Part shown: positions 1 through 8,795 of the stretch, piece by piece
Numbering within the stretch: position 1 is the stretch's first letter
Layout: the number at the start of each line of letters is the position of its first letter
Assembly: GCA_947244325.1 (NCBI GenBank)
Contig: CAMXJY010000007.1
Location: forward strand, 1-64,000
Source of the DNA: an uncultured Clostridium sp.
Lineage (GTDB): Bacteria; Bacillota; Clostridia; TANB77; CAG-508
DNA length: 64,000 nucleotides
Direction: 5' to 3'
Made by a program: the position numbers and the translations under genes
Notes under the pieces: generated by a model
What the model was told of the DNA's origin: nothing
Seen by the model: the letters and a program-made list of their open reading frames with translations, nothing else
The model's database searches: none

Positions 1-1482
1 TTTTTGTTTTTCTTCATCAGTCATTTTAGCACCATGTGAAAAGTCAAATCTCATTCTTTCTGCTGTTATATTACTTCCTTTTTGATGTACATGATCTCCT
101 AAAATTACTTTTAATGCTGCATTTAAAAGGTGTGTTGCTGTATGATATTTAGTTTCCATTTCTCCTGTTGATGCTAGTCCACCTTTAAATTTTTGCTCAC
201 TTCCAAGTCTTGATTTTTCTTGATGCTCTTTAAATAAACGTTGATAATCAGACATATCAACTTCTAATCCTTCTTCTTTTGCAAGCTCTTCTGTCATTTC
301 TGGTGGGAATCCATATGTTTCATAAAGGTTAAATACTGCTTCTGTTTCTAATACCTTTTTTCCAGCATTTCTTGTTTTATTTGCAACTTTTTCAAATTCT
401 CTTTCACCATTTTGAAGTGTTTTTACAAATTTATCTTTTTCTTCTATAATAACACTTTTTATTGTTTCTTTATTGTTTTCTAATTCTGGATATAGTTCTT
501 TTAAACTATTAATTGATGTATCTATAATTTCTGGTAATTTGTTTAAATCAATTTCTAATTTATTTAAATGTCTTGTCATTCTACGAAGTAATCTTCTTAA
601 AATATATCCTCTATCTACATTACTTGGTCTACCACCATCATTTATTATCATCATACTAGAACGTAAATGTTCTGCAACAATTCTTCTACTTTGAATATTA
701 TCTACTTTTTGTAATTCTACTAATTTTTCCATTACAGGTGCAAATAATTCTATCTCAAAAGGTGTTTCTTTTCCTTGTAATAACATTGTCATTCTTTCTA
801 GTCCTAAGCCTGTATCAACATTTTGTTGTTTTAATTTTGAATAACCATTTTTATCTTTGTAAAATTCCATAAAAACATTATTCCAAATTTCTACATATTT
901 ACCACAACCACATGATGGATTACATTCTTCAGAACATTTTGGTTTTCCAGTATCATAAAACATTTCTGTATCTGGACCACAAGGACCTTCTTCTCCTGCT
1001 ATCCACCAGTTATCATCTTTTCCAAAAAAGTATATTCTTTCATCTGGAATTCCAGCTTTTTTCCATGCTTCATATGCTACTTCATCTTTTCCACAATCAG
1101 CATCTCCTGCAAAACATGTAACAGATAATTTCTCTGCTGGTATTTCTAATTCTTTAGTTAAGAATTCATAACTCATTGCTATAGATTCTTCTTTAAAATA
1201 ATCTCCTAAAGACCAGTTACCAAGCATTTCAAAATATGTTAAATGACGATTGTCTCCAACTTCATCAATATCATTTGTTCTAACACATTTTTGAAAATCT
1301 GTTAATCTTGTTCCTGATGGATGTTTTTGTCCTAAAAGATATGGTACTAATGGTTGCATTCCTGCTGTTGTAAATAAAACTGATGGATCATTTTCTGGAA
1401 TTACTGGTGCTGATGGAATTACACTGTGACCATGATTTTTAAAAAAGTTTAAATATTTATTTCTTATTTCTATTGCTTTCAT
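1..1482 (-). CDS. alaS: Alanine--tRNA ligase, short type, N-terminal part (continues beyond the left edge)
   Basis: Class II synthetase that charges tRNA-Ala in the cytosol. The ATG at 1482 gives MKAIEIRNKYLNFF, the usual AlaRS start, and 494 codons are visible before the window ends. Class II motifs are readable (FTTAGMQPLVPY near residue 40, WNNVFMEF near 190-200, DTGLGLERM near 225), followed by GFPPEMTEELAKEEGLEVD and the editing-site motif HTATH at residues 447-451 with LRFDF-like MRFDFSHG after it. In E. coli AlaRS the corresponding histidines are near 564, so about 115 residues that normally form the beta-barrel between the catalytic and editing domains are absent here. The frame is open throughout. 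The cysteine half of the editing zinc site lies outside the window. Identification is secure; the short architecture is read directly from the sequence. Confidence 0.96.
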   Translation of the reverse strand, partial: MKAIEIRNKYLNFFKNHGHSVIPSAPVIPENDPSVLFTTAGMQPLVPYLLGQKHPSGTRLTDFQKCVRTNDIDEVGDNRHLTYFEMLGNWSLGDYFKEESIAMSYEFLTKELEIPAEKLSVTCFAGDADCGKDEVAYEAWKKAGIPDERIYFFGKDDNWWIAGEEGPCGPDTEMFYDTGKPKCSEECNPSCGCGKYVEIWNNVFMEFYKDKNGYSKLKQQNVDTGLGLERMTMLLQGKETPFEIELFAPVMEKLVELQKVDNIQSRRIVAEHLRSSMMIINDGGRPSNVDRGYILRRLLRRMTRHLNKLEIDLNKLPEIIDTSINSLKELYPELENNKETIKSVIIEEKDKFVKTLQNGEREFEKVANKTRNAGKKVLETEAVFNLYETYGFPPEMTEELAKEEGLEVDMSDYQRLFKEHQEKSRLGSEQKFKGGLASTGEMETKYHTATHLLNAALKVILGDHVHQKGSNITAERMRFDFSHGAKMTDEEKQK

Positions 1483-1567
1483 ATTTTATCGCCCTCTCTT
1501 ATTTAATGCTTGTAATTATATTATAAAAACATATATTTTTCAAGTATTTATACTAATAAAATGGACA

Positions 1568-1601
1568 AAGCCACCATGCAGAAATATCTGCATAGTGGCT
1601 A
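1568..1601 (-). terminator. Rho-independent terminator of the 1636-3372 gene
   Basis: A long inverted repeat (AGCCAC-ATGCAGA arms with one mismatch each and loop AATA) lies 35 bases beyond the stop codon of the minus-strand gene. On that strand it is followed by a T-rich tract (TTTGTCCATTTTA). Confidence 0.7.
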
Positions 1602-1635
1602 AAAATAGCTTATCCTTTCCGAAACCTCACAATTC

Positions 1636-3372
1636 TTATTCAACCAAAGCTCTCAAGTTCGCCGGTTTAAGACTCTTATTTCTCTTTGGCACTTTGTTTT
1701 TGGGTCCGCAAGGAATCTGTCCCTCAACAATATAGCAGTAAAGGTTAATTAATAGAGACATTTTCCTTATTTCGTTCTTTTTTGCCATTCCACGCTTAAG
1801 ACTGATTAATCTTTCCTCAATCCACTGCATTTCCACCTTTGCCAAATCAAAATACATATTAGCAAACAATGGATCATAACCAATCTGAACTTTCAGTTTA
1901 TCCTCATCAATTTCACCTGAAGCAAATTTCTCAAATGCAGCCTCATTTGCCGGAATCAGAAACTCATTTACCAGACGCTTAAGCTGCTCGCTTTCTACTG
2001 CACCATTTTCTACTGCAAACTTGATAGCAGCTTCCTCTGTGGTTAAAGGCTTTATAAAACCAAGAACTTCTTTTTCGAACCTCTCATCTATCCCAAATTC
2101 TGCAATAAGAGTCACGCATGAAATCTCACCTTTCAAATAGGACAATAATTTCTTATCTTTATCCTCTTTAATTAAAAGCGTGGCAATTTCGAACTCACGG
2201 GTTATATCTGTTTCCTCTGTTATATACCCCATCACACTTGCAAATTTGATCGCCGAAAAGAACATTCCTACTTCCATCTTTCTTGTCTCAGGAAGCTCAT
2301 CATCTCCAATGTACTTTACATTAAAAACGAAGTTTTCTCTGGCAAGATACTCGAAGAAATATAAAAATCTTTCTTTTTCAGTCTCGCCGGAAATGTCCAG
2401 ATCTTCAATAATGTGAAAATATGGAAAATCTTTCACAACAATTCTGGACCCTTCGAAAACTTTGAGGATACGTTCTTTTTTCTGGCATGCCTTTATGTCT
2501 GTGTGTTTCAATGTCTTGTACACATAATAAAGCATACCTAAGTCCCATTCTCCAAAAATCTGCTTGCAAGAAAAAAGTTCTACAGGATATACACCTGGTT
2601 CTGTATGAACTTTCATTTTCAGTTTTCTTATGTCCGAAAATCCTGTTTTAAGTGGTGCCTTGTTCTCAGAAATGAACCTGCCGCCTTCCATCTTAAGTTC
2701 GGCAAACTCAAGAATTTCTTTTCTCAACTTTTTATCCAGTCTACAGATTTCATGTGCCACTGCATCGTACAATATACCATCTTCATTATATGGGCTTATT
2801 TTGTACTCATACAAAAAAAACAGTTCCTCAGGATACAACCTCCTACTATTGTTTTGAATAGCCAAGTTGTCATTTACCAACCGTGCTGGCTCATGCCCCT
2901 CCAAAGAAACTACACTATAATCTTCAGCAAAAAAATAATAATCGCTAAAAATGATCATATATGCCCTTAAAAGCTTAGCTTTTTCAAGCACTGTCATTTC
3001 CTCAGGTGCGCCCCAAAGCCGTTTTGAAACATTTTCCAGTAGCTCTCTGTATCCTGAAATATAACATTCCGCATTCTCAACTGTCCGAAGTTTCGAGAGA
3101 AGAGCGCTTACTTCAGCAGGCTTTAATGCCTTCACAGGACATCGAATACCAAAATGTTTTTTCAGCTTCACAAAATCTGCTTTTCCTAAAGTTTTCTCAA
3201 AAATTGGAAATGCTTCTTCTGTAATCATCTTAATATCGATTTCTCCTGTTTCTCTGCCGGGAACAAGTGCCTCATAAAATTTCACAATTGCTTTTTCATC
3301 GCTTTGCGAAACTTTGTCATAAGACACTATCTTCCGTGGCTTTTGTGGTACTTTAGGTAAAAAACTTTTCAT
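1636..3372 (-). CDS. Unrecognised 578-aa protein in a higher-GC insert
   Basis: I do not recognise this protein. The ORF could begin at 3420, but the ATG at 3372 (MKSFLPKVPQKPRK) is preceded at proper distance by AAGGAGGG, so it is preferred. The protein is soluble, rich in Lys, Glu and Leu, with no signal peptide or membrane segment visible and mostly helical-looking segments. Base composition and codon choice differ sharply from the surrounding AT-rich genes: GC-ending codons are common, and CGG arginine codons are in frame (for example at 3334-3336 and 3085-3087), which native genes in this window avoid. It has its own promoter and terminator and lies next to a second gene of the same style (3707-4297). 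This suggests acquisition from a higher-GC relative, perhaps Lachnospiraceae-like. Function unknown. Confidence 0.8.
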   Translation of the reverse strand: MKSFLPKVPQKPRKIVSYDKVSQSDEKAIVKFYEALVPGRETGEIDIKMITEEAFPIFEKTLGKADFVKLKKHFGIRCPVKALKPAEVSALLSKLRTVENAECYISGYRELLENVSKRLWGAPEEMTVLEKAKLLRAYMIIFSDYYFFAEDYSVVSLEGHEPARLVNDNLAIQNNSRRLYPEELFFLYEYKISPYNEDGILYDAVAHEICRLDKKLRKEILEFAELKMEGGRFISENKAPLKTGFSDIRKLKMKVHTEPGVYPVELFSCKQIFGEWDLGMLYYVYKTLKHTDIKACQKKERILKVFEGSRIVVKDFPYFHIIEDLDISGETEKERFLYFFEYLARENFVFNVKYIGDDELPETRKMEVGMFFSAIKFASVMGYITEETDITREFEIATLLIKEDKDKKLLSYLKGEISCVTLIAEFGIDERFEKEVLGFIKPLTTEEAAIKFAVENGAVESEQLKRLVNEFLIPANEAAFEKFASGEIDEDKLKVQIGYDPLFANMYFDLAKVEMQWIEERLISLKRGMAKKNEIRKMSLLINLYCYIVEGQIPCGPKNKVPKRNKSLKPANLRALVE

Positions 3373-3512
3373 TGTCATCCCTCCTTGTGTCTGTTTTTGA
3401 TTTTTTTTACCTGTTAACATGTCTCATCTTTTCCTTTCTCTACTATTTTGTTTTCAATGTTCATTTTCTATGAACAAATTACTACTTTTTTTGTAACTGG
3501 TCATACATTCTA

Positions 3513-3541
3513 ATTTTATCACATTATGTTAACTTTTGCAA
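3513..3541 (-). promoter_or_regulatory. Promoter of the 1636-3372 gene
   Basis: On the minus strand TTGCAA (3541-3536) and TAAAAT (3518-3513) are separated by 17 bp, about 140 bp upstream of the chosen start. The rest of the 333-base gap (3373-3706) holds the terminator of the next gene and otherwise nothing recognisable. Confidence 0.5.
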
Positions 3542-3589
3542 TACAATTTTTCTCTTCATAATTTATTTAAGTACTATACAAAATCAAAA

Positions 3590-3623
3590 AGTACAGAACG
3601 CAAATTATTACGCATTCTGTACT
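3590..3623 (-). terminator. Terminator of the 3707-4297 gene
   Basis: The arms AGTACAGAA and TTCTGTACT enclose a smaller GC pair; on the minus strand the hairpin is followed by TTTTTGATTTTG. It lies about 85 bases past the stop codon of the minus-strand gene. Confidence 0.7.
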
Positions 3624-3706
3624 CTTCTTTTTACACAATAAAATTTGTGTTGGCTACATTACTTGCGAATTACACATTTCAACTTTTGGCATATCAGTAA
3701 ATTTCC

Positions 3707-4297
3707 TTATGTATTCGAATCCTCCTGATTATCATCAAACAATTCCGGAAAAATTGCTGTAATTGGATTCATTGGTCCGCCGCCACATAATAACTGAATA
3801 AACGCCAGCACTCCCTCAGGTATTCCTTCAGGAACATAATTCATATAGATGCTTGTCATGAATGTACGGCTGTTTTTTTCCACCATTGCATTGCATATAT
3901 CATCAATATCTTTAATACCCGAAACTGGAATAGATTCCTTAGTCTTCTCAAGAATCATGGATACCGTCTCCGCATCATCTGTAAAATTGATAAATAACCT
4001 GATACAGTTCGAAAAGTTTACTTTAAATGTTGCAACAACATCTTCATAAATACATTTGTCGTCCTCTTCAAACTGGCTCCTGATCATAGTAGCCGCTTCC
4101 ATTACTTTGTCATTAGCTGCATTTTTTTCCATCTCCTTCATATTCTCAAGGAGTTCATTCCTTGCAGCATCAACCCTGCTTTTTACCTGATCAGAATCCA
4201 AAAAGGTATTTACTGCCTCAAGTAATCCTTTCTCCCGAAAGAATTCATCTACCTTGTCAAGCAGTTCCTTCAGTTCCCGTTGCTTCATGTCGCTCAT
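3707..4297 (-). CDS. Unrecognised 196-aa protein in a higher-GC insert
   Basis: Not recognised. The start is taken at 4297 (MSDMKQRELKELLDK) because AGAGGT stands 8-9 bases upstream; a longer frame to 4330 lacks such a site. The N-terminal 70 residues look helical and charged, followed by a mixed segment ending in an acidic tail (FDDNQEDSNT). No signal peptide or membrane helix is visible; a Gly run (CGGGP) occurs near the C-terminus. Codon choice is of higher GC than the neighbours and two arginines are CGG (in FFREKG and KQRELKE). It follows the 1636-3372 gene in the same orientation, each with its own promoter and terminator, so they are probably separate transcripts brought in by transfer. 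Confidence 0.78.
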   Translation of the reverse strand: MSDMKQRELKELLDKVDEFFREKGLLEAVNTFLDSDQVKSRVDAARNELLENMKEMEKNAANDKVMEAATMIRSQFEEDDKCIYEDVVATFKVNFSNCIRLFINFTDDAETVSMILEKTKESIPVSGIKDIDDICNAMVEKNSRTFMTSIYMNYVPEGIPEGVLAFIQLLCGGGPMNPITAIFPELFDDNQEDSNT

Positions 4298-4346
4298 AAT
4301 CTTTACCTCTTTCTTTATATTTGTAAGCAAATAGCTGTACTTTTTA

Positions 4347-4375
4347 ATTATACTACCTCCAATAGTTTATGTCAA
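4347..4375 (-). promoter_or_regulatory. Promoter of the 3707-4297 gene
   Basis: TTGACA (4375-4370) and TATAAT (4352-4347) on the minus strand with a 17-bp spacer form a near-consensus vegetative promoter about 50 bp upstream of the start. Confidence 0.7.
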
Positions 4376-4485
4376 CTTTTGTAAATCTACAATTGTTATT
4401 AATTTATGATAATGTCATTCATAAGATTAAAAATTATTTTTTAGAAATGTCACCATAGTGATAAAATAATTTTCTATAAAACAAT

Positions 4486-4520
4486 AAGAGATTAAATTGC
4501 TAAAACAACTTTAATCTCTT
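4486..4520. terminator. Hairpin terminator after the Sel1 protein gene
   Basis: AAGAGATTAAA and TTTAATCTCTT arms flank an A-rich loop. It lies 30 bases past the stop of the minus-strand Sel1 gene; T-rich sequence on the plus side makes it possibly bidirectional. Confidence 0.5.
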
Positions 4521-4550
4521 TTATACTCATATTTTTTCTTATATATTTTA

Positions 4551-5060
4551 TTAATATTCTTTTCCAAATAAATTTTTGTATTCTAATAAAACTTTATTTT
4601 GTAATTCTCCTACATAATCTTTTGTTTTTCCTTCAAAATCAGGAATGCTATAGAAGTCTTTTAGGTCTGCATCTTGGTTTGTGTATAATGGTTGTTTTAA
4701 AACAGAACATTTATATTCTTCTGCTTTTCCATCATTTTTTTCAACGCCATCTCCCCAATAATATAATTTTCCTAAATAATATTTTGAGAAAACATTATCT
4801 GCTTTAGCTGATTTTTCAAAATATTCTTTTGCTTTTAAATGGTTTGTTTCTACTCCATTACCATTATAATATATTTTTCCTAAATAATAATTTGAACCTT
4901 CTGAACCTCTTTCTGCTGCAACTTCAAAATATCCTCTAGCCTTTCCATAGTCAACTCCTACTCCTGTTCCATTATAGTAAATTTTTCCTAATTCATAAAT
5001 TGCTCCAACATCTCCATTACTTGCCAATCCTTCAAGTTCTTTAATATCTTTAGTACTCAT
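4551..5060 (-). CDS. Sel1-repeat (tetratricopeptide-like) protein
   Basis: A 169-residue cytosolic protein made almost entirely of Sel1-like repeats. Three units are visible with the pattern A-x-Y-x-LGKIYYNG-x-GV-x-x-(D/N)-x-x-KA-x-x-YFE-x-AA at roughly residues 14-50, 51-86 and 87-115. Such repeats form helix-hairpin scaffolds for protein-protein contact. The C-terminal 55 residues have no repeat and end in LFGKEY. The start is supported by GGAGGATAAATTATG. It is a single gene between terminators; no partner is evident from its neighbours, and the biological role cannot be inferred from sequence. Confidence 0.85.
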   Translation of the reverse strand: MSTKDIKELEGLASNGDVGAIYELGKIYYNGTGVGVDYGKARGYFEVAAERGSEGSNYYLGKIYYNGNGVETNHLKAKEYFEKSAKADNVFSKYYLGKLYYWGDGVEKNDGKAEEYKCSVLKQPLYTNQDADLKDFYSIPDFEGKTKDYVGELQNKVLLEYKNLFGKEY

Positions 5061-5243
5061 AATTTATCCTCCAACAATATCTTTTTTCGCTAATTATCTT
5101 TTTTATTATAAAAATTTTACCACTGTTCGATTTTTTTTACTATAAATTTTCTATTACATTACTAATACAAATTGAATACAAAAAATGAAAATAACATTTT
5201 CAAAAAAATTTGTCACATTATCTTCAGTCTAAACTTTCTTAAA

Positions 5244-5408
5244 ATAGAACAAAAGTGGAGATTATTAAAATTGCAAAAGAAAAAACTTATTGTAAATGTT
5301 CACGTCTTTGTTCTATGTGCCAAATTTACGTTAGTAAATTTGTGTACAAAATTGCCGAAGGCTTTCTTTAGTAGGAAGTCCAGAGGACTTTCCTATAAAA
5401 TAAAAAAG
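5244..5408 (+). repeat. Dispersed intergenic structured repeat, copy A
   Basis: This ~165-base element matches the one at 24365-24548 in block order: GAACAAAAGTGGA, ATTGCAAAAGAAAA, TGTAAATGT-C-CACGTCTTTGTTC, TGTACAAAATTG, AAGGCTTT and a terminal hairpin AGGAAGTCC-AGA-GGACTTTCCT. It lies in a 456-base gap (5061-5516) which otherwise holds only AT-rich sequence. No ORF of quality is contained. The 5' half can also fold (GTGGAGATT with AATGTTCAC). Confidence 0.7.
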
Positions 5409-5516
5409 ATTAGAACCTATTATTTAGTTCTAATCTCTCTTAGCAAATTAGTTTATTTGGTAGTTTTATGCAATACGAAATAATATATATCTTAATTTTG
5501 AGTTTAAGATAATAAA

Positions 5517-6071
5517 TTAAATTTCTAAATGTGTTCCTAAAAAACCTGCTGCTGATTGTGCAACTTTATCTTCTGCCTCTCCCATTTTTTGATTAGGCTC
5601 TTTTGATAATAAAATTACACTTCCTACAACATCTCCATCTGTTATTATTGGATATATAACTTGTGAATTATATATTCTTTCTCTTCCTTCATTTTGAGTT
5701 ATTGGAATAGCTATTTCATTATTTTCTTTGCTTTTGAAAATTTCTTTATTTTCCATTACTTCTTCTAACTCTTTACTTAAATTCTTTTCTAAAAAGTCTT
5801 TTTTTGAACCACCAGAAACTGCTATTACTGTATCTTTATCTGTTATGCATGCTATATGACCAGTTGTTTTTGCTATAGTATCAGCATATGTGCTAGCAAA
5901 TTCTGTAAGTTCACCTATTGGAGAATATTTTTTTAATATTATTTCTCCTTCTTTATCTGTGAATATTTCTAGTGGATCTCCTTCTTTTATTCTATGGACT
6001 TTTCTTATTTCTTTAGGAATAACAACTCTACCTAAATCATCTATTCTTCTTACAACTCCTGTTGCTTTCAT
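5517..6071 (-). CDS. spoVT: Stage V sporulation protein T (AbrB-type transition regulator)
   Basis: 184 residues, the usual length of SpoVT. The N-terminal swapped-hairpin AbrB DNA-binding domain is clear (MKATGVVRRIDDLGRVVIPKEIR and following GDPLEIF, residues 1-50). The C-terminal part (about 55-184) fits the GAF-like domain of SpoVT, with HIACITDKD and GSVILLSK segments. In sporulating Firmicutes SpoVT modulates SigG-dependent forespore genes. It is transcribed alone between the dispersed repeat and pyrI. Start supported by AAGGAGG just upstream. Identification is firm. Confidence 0.95.
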   Translation of the reverse strand: MKATGVVRRIDDLGRVVIPKEIRKVHRIKEGDPLEIFTDKEGEIILKKYSPIGELTEFASTYADTIAKTTGHIACITDKDTVIAVSGGSKKDFLEKNLSKELEEVMENKEIFKSKENNEIAIPITQNEGRERIYNSQVIYPIITDGDVVGSVILLSKEPNQKMGEAEDKVAQSAAGFLGTHLEI

Positions 6072-6180
6072 AAATTCCTCCTTATTTTTGTATTTATACT
6101 TTTATTATGACAAATAAGGAAAAATTTATACATATTTTTTAATTTTAATAATAAATTTTATCAACACTTCTTATTATAAT

Positions 6181-6606
6181 CTAATTTTTATTTTTTAAAC
6201 TCATTTCACAATATCTACATCTGTAAACTTCTTTTTCTTTATCTGTTAAAATAAAAATTTGATCTAAATCTTTTTCAACTGATGTAATACATCTTGGATT
6301 ATTGCATTTTACCACATTAACAACTTTTTCTGGTAAGTTTAATTTTCTTTTTTCTATTATTTTATCGTTTTCAACAACATTTACAGTAATATTATGATCT
6401 ATAAATCCTAAAGTATCTAAATTTATATCAATTTTTTTGTCTATTTTTATAATATCTTTTTTTCCAGTTTTTTGACTTTTTGCATTTGTTATAATTGCTA
6501 CTTGACAATCTAACTCATTTAAATGAAGCACTTCATATATTTGCATTCCTTTTCCCGCTTGAATATGGTCTATTACATATCCATTTTTTATACTATCTAT
6601 ATTCAT
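6181..6606 (-). CDS. pyrI: Aspartate carbamoyltransferase regulatory chain
   Basis: 141 residues. The start is the ATG at 6606 ([15 protein letters not shown]), which overlaps the pyrB stop codon (TAATG) and has GGAGG upstream inside the end of pyrB; a longer frame into pyrB is spurious. The N-terminal allosteric domain contains GYVIDHIQAGKG; the C-terminal zinc domain has the four cysteines in CNNPRC and CRYC. PyrI binds CTP/ATP and assembles with PyrB as in the enterobacterial-type holoenzyme. Translational coupling with pyrB suggests co-stoichiometric production. Confidence 0.95.
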   Translation of the reverse strand: MNIDSIKNGYVIDHIQAGKGMQIYEVLHLNELDCQVAIITNAKSQKTGKKDIIKIDKKIDINLDTLGFIDHNITVNVVENDKIIEKRKLNLPEKVVNVVKCNNPRCITSVEKDLDQIFILTDKEKEVYRCRYCEMSLKNKN

Positions 6607-7520
6607 TATTTTACCTCCAATAATTTTAATATTAATGCCATTCTTATGTATTTTCCATATTGTGCTTGTTTGAAATAGCATGCTCTTGGATCATCATCAA
6701 CATCTGTTGCAATTTCATTTACTCTTGGTAATGGATGCATTATACATAAATCACTTTTAGCTTTTTTTAGTTTTTCTTTATTTAATATATAATAGTCTTT
6801 TAAACGAATATAATCAGCTTCATTAAAGAATCTTTCTTTTTGAACTCTTGTCATATAAAGAATATCTAAATCTCCCATATATTCTTCTATATCTTTTGTT
6901 TCTACATACTCAATATTATTTTTCTCTAATACATCTCTTTTTATATATTCTGGAAGTTTTAATTCATCTGGAGAAATAAGTACAAATTTTATATTTTTAT
7001 ATCTTGACATTGCTGTAATTAAAGAATGTACTGTTCTACCAAATTTTAAATCACCACAAAGTCCTACTGTTAAATTATCTAAACGATTTTTTTCGCATTG
7101 TATTGTTAATAAATCTGTTAGTGTTTGTGTTGGATGATTATGTCCACCATCTCCTGCATTTATTATTGGAACTTCTGATTTTAATGATGCAACATATGGA
7201 GCTCCTTCTTTTGGATGTCTCATTGCTATTATATCACTATAACATCCTACCATTCTTATAGTATCAGATACAGTTTCTCCTTTTGAAACTGAAGTTGAGG
7301 CAGCTTCTGAAAATCCTAAAACTTGTCCTCCTAGTGAAAGCATAGCTGATTCGTGACTTAGTCTTGTTCTTGTACTTGGCTCAAAAAATAAAGTAGCTAA
7401 TATCTTACCATCACATTTGTGAGAATATTTCTCTCTGTTTCTGATAATATCTTTAGCTACTTCAATCAAATTATCAATTTCTTCTACTGATAAATCCTTT
7501 ATATCAATTAAATGCTTCAT
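6606..7520 (-). CDS. pyrB: Aspartate carbamoyltransferase catalytic chain
   Basis: 304 residues, normal for PyrB. It condenses carbamoyl phosphate and aspartate in the second step of pyrimidine synthesis. Visible motifs: [15 protein letters not shown] (carbamoyl-phosphate site, about 47-61), SVSKGET (80s loop), [24 protein letters not shown] (about 125-141), [12 protein letters not shown] and [10 protein letters not shown]. The ATG follows AAGGAGAG. Coupled to pyrI, but separate from the pyrC-pyrF-pyrK-pyrD cluster 10 kb away. Three consecutive hairpins upstream (7591-7730) may control it. Confidence 0.97.
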   Translation of the reverse strand: MKHLIDIKDLSVEEIDNLIEVAKDIIRNREKYSHKCDGKILATLFFEPSTRTRLSHESAMLSLGGQVLGFSEAASTSVSKGETVSDTIRMVGCYSDIIAMRHPKEGAPYVASLKSEVPIINAGDGGHNHPTQTLTDLLTIQCEKNRLDNLTVGLCGDLKFGRTVHSLITAMSRYKNIKFVLISPDELKLPEYIKRDVLEKNNIEYVETKDIEEYMGDLDILYMTRVQKERFFNEADYIRLKDYYILNKEKLKKAKSDLCIMHPLPRVNEIATDVDDDPRACYFKQAQYGKYIRMALILKLLEVK

Positions 7521-7590
7521 TTTTTCTCTCCTTTAATTTTTTCTTATTTTATCAAATTATATATGCATTTGTAAATATATATACAGAAAA

Positions 7591-7730
7591 AAGATGATTA
7601 AAAATTTAATCATCTTTCTTATTTATATTGTAAGAAAGTTCTCCCAGTGGGAGAACTTTTGCTACAAGATAATTATAGCGAACCTTAGATTTTCTTAAAA
7701 TTTTCATTTGTTAGAAAATCTTTGGTTCGC
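7591..7730 (-). promoter_or_regulatory. Three consecutive hairpins upstream of pyrB (terminator/leader region)
   Basis: Within the 361-base gap 7521-7881 three hairpins follow each other on the minus strand: 7730-7678 (GCGAACC...GGTTCGC, long), 7659-7635 (AAAGTTCTCCC / GGGAGAACTTT) and 7616-7591 (AAGATGATTAAA / TTAATCATCTT followed by TTTTTTC). The last is a good intrinsic terminator about 70 bases before the pyrB ATG. They may end the nfo transcript or act as a pyrB attenuator. A promoter-like TTTACA-18-TAAAAT between the last hairpin and pyrB favours simple termination of nfo plus independent initiation. Confidence 0.5.
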
Positions 7731-7771
7731 TCATATTTATTTTAATTTGGGGATTTTACTAAATTTTCTTG

Positions 7772-7816
7772 TTACTTGTTATCGTACAATTTTCTATAAT
7801 TTAAGAACCATCGCAT
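7772..7816 (-). CDS. Possible 14-residue leader peptide upstream of pyrB
   Basis: On the minus strand an ATG preceded by GAGAGGAGAG opens MRWFLNYRKLYDNK and a TAA. It precedes the hairpin series before pyrB, reminiscent in layout of the translated leader of enterobacterial pyrBI. The ribosome-binding spacing is tight, and nothing proves translation; a chance ORF is quite possible. Confidence 0.2.
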   Translation of the reverse strand: MRWFLNYRKLYDNK

Positions 7817-7881
7817 CTCTCCTCTCTCTTTAGTATGAGTTAATTTTATACAATGTTTCTTAAAATAACCTTAAAAAATTA

Positions 7882-8715
7882 TTAATATTTATATAATTTT
7901 CTTAATAATTTAATTTCTTCTTCATATCCCTCTATTTCATTTGGTGTTTCTAAAAAGAATGGTAAATCTTTTAATTTTGGATGATTTATAATTCTTTCAA
8001 AAGCTTCCACTCCTATTGTTCCTTCTCCTATTTTCTCATGTCTATCTTTATGAGCACCAATTTCATTTTTACTATCGTTTATATGAATTGCTTTTAATTT
8101 ATCAATTCCTATTATTTTATCAAATTCTTCTAAAACTCCATCTAAATTGTTTACTATATCATAACCAGCATCATTTACATGACAAGTATCTAAGCATACA
8201 CCTATTTTTTCTTTTAATTTTACTCCATCTATAATTTGTTTTAGTTCTTCAAAATTTCTTCCTATTTCAGAACCTTTTCCAGCCATAGTTTCTAATAAAA
8301 CTGTAGTAGTCTGTTCTTCTGTTATTACTTCATTTAAAATATCTATAATATATTTAATACCTACTTCTGCTCCTTGTCCTACATGACTTCCTGGATGAAA
8401 ATTATATAAATTATTAGGTGTATATTCTAATCTTTTTAAATCATCTTTCATAGTTTCTTTAGCAAATTCTCTAATACTTTCGTCTTTTGAAGCACAATTT
8501 AAAGTATATGGTGCATGTGCTAAAATAACATCTATTCCTATCTCTTTAGCTTTTTCTAAAAACAATTTAACATCGTTTTCATCTATATCTTTTGCTTTTC
8601 CACCTCTTGGATTTCTAGTAAAAAATTGAAATGTATTTGCTCCTATTTTTTCACTTACATTTGCCATATCTAAATATCCTTTAGATGCTGATAAGTGACA
8701 TCCTATTTTTAACAT
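7882..8715 (-). CDS. nfo: Deoxyribonuclease IV (AP endonuclease)
   Basis: 277 residues, typical length. A zinc-dependent TIM-barrel enzyme that incises abasic sites in base-excision repair. Family signatures are present: [14 protein letters not shown] at the N-terminus, [77 protein letters not shown] and FFLETPNE. All zinc-ligand His/Glu/Asp positions look intact. It is probably expressed with its own transcript, terminated by the hairpins between it and pyrB. Confidence 0.97.
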   Translation of the reverse strand: MLKIGCHLSASKGYLDMANVSEKIGANTFQFFTRNPRGGKAKDIDENDVKLFLEKAKEIGIDVILAHAPYTLNCASKDESIREFAKETMKDDLKRLEYTPNNLYNFHPGSHVGQGAEVGIKYIIDILNEVITEEQTTTVLLETMAGKGSEIGRNFEELKQIIDGVKLKEKIGVCLDTCHVNDAGYDIVNNLDGVLEEFDKIIGIDKLKAIHINDSKNEIGAHKDRHEKIGEGTIGVEAFERIINHPKLKDLPFFLETPNEIEGYEEEIKLLRKLYKY

Positions 8716-8795
8716 AATTTTATTCTTCCTAACTTTTATTATTAATTTTATTCTTTAAATCTATAGAATTTTAACATATATAAATATTTTACATT

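Noticed and set aside
473..1121. Plus-strand ORFs of 69-73 aa over alaS
   Set aside because: Antisense shadows of the alaS reading frame.
5172..5483. A 103-aa plus-strand ORF over the dispersed repeat
   Set aside because: It spans copy A of a non-coding repeat, is not open in copy B, and has no ribosome-binding site.
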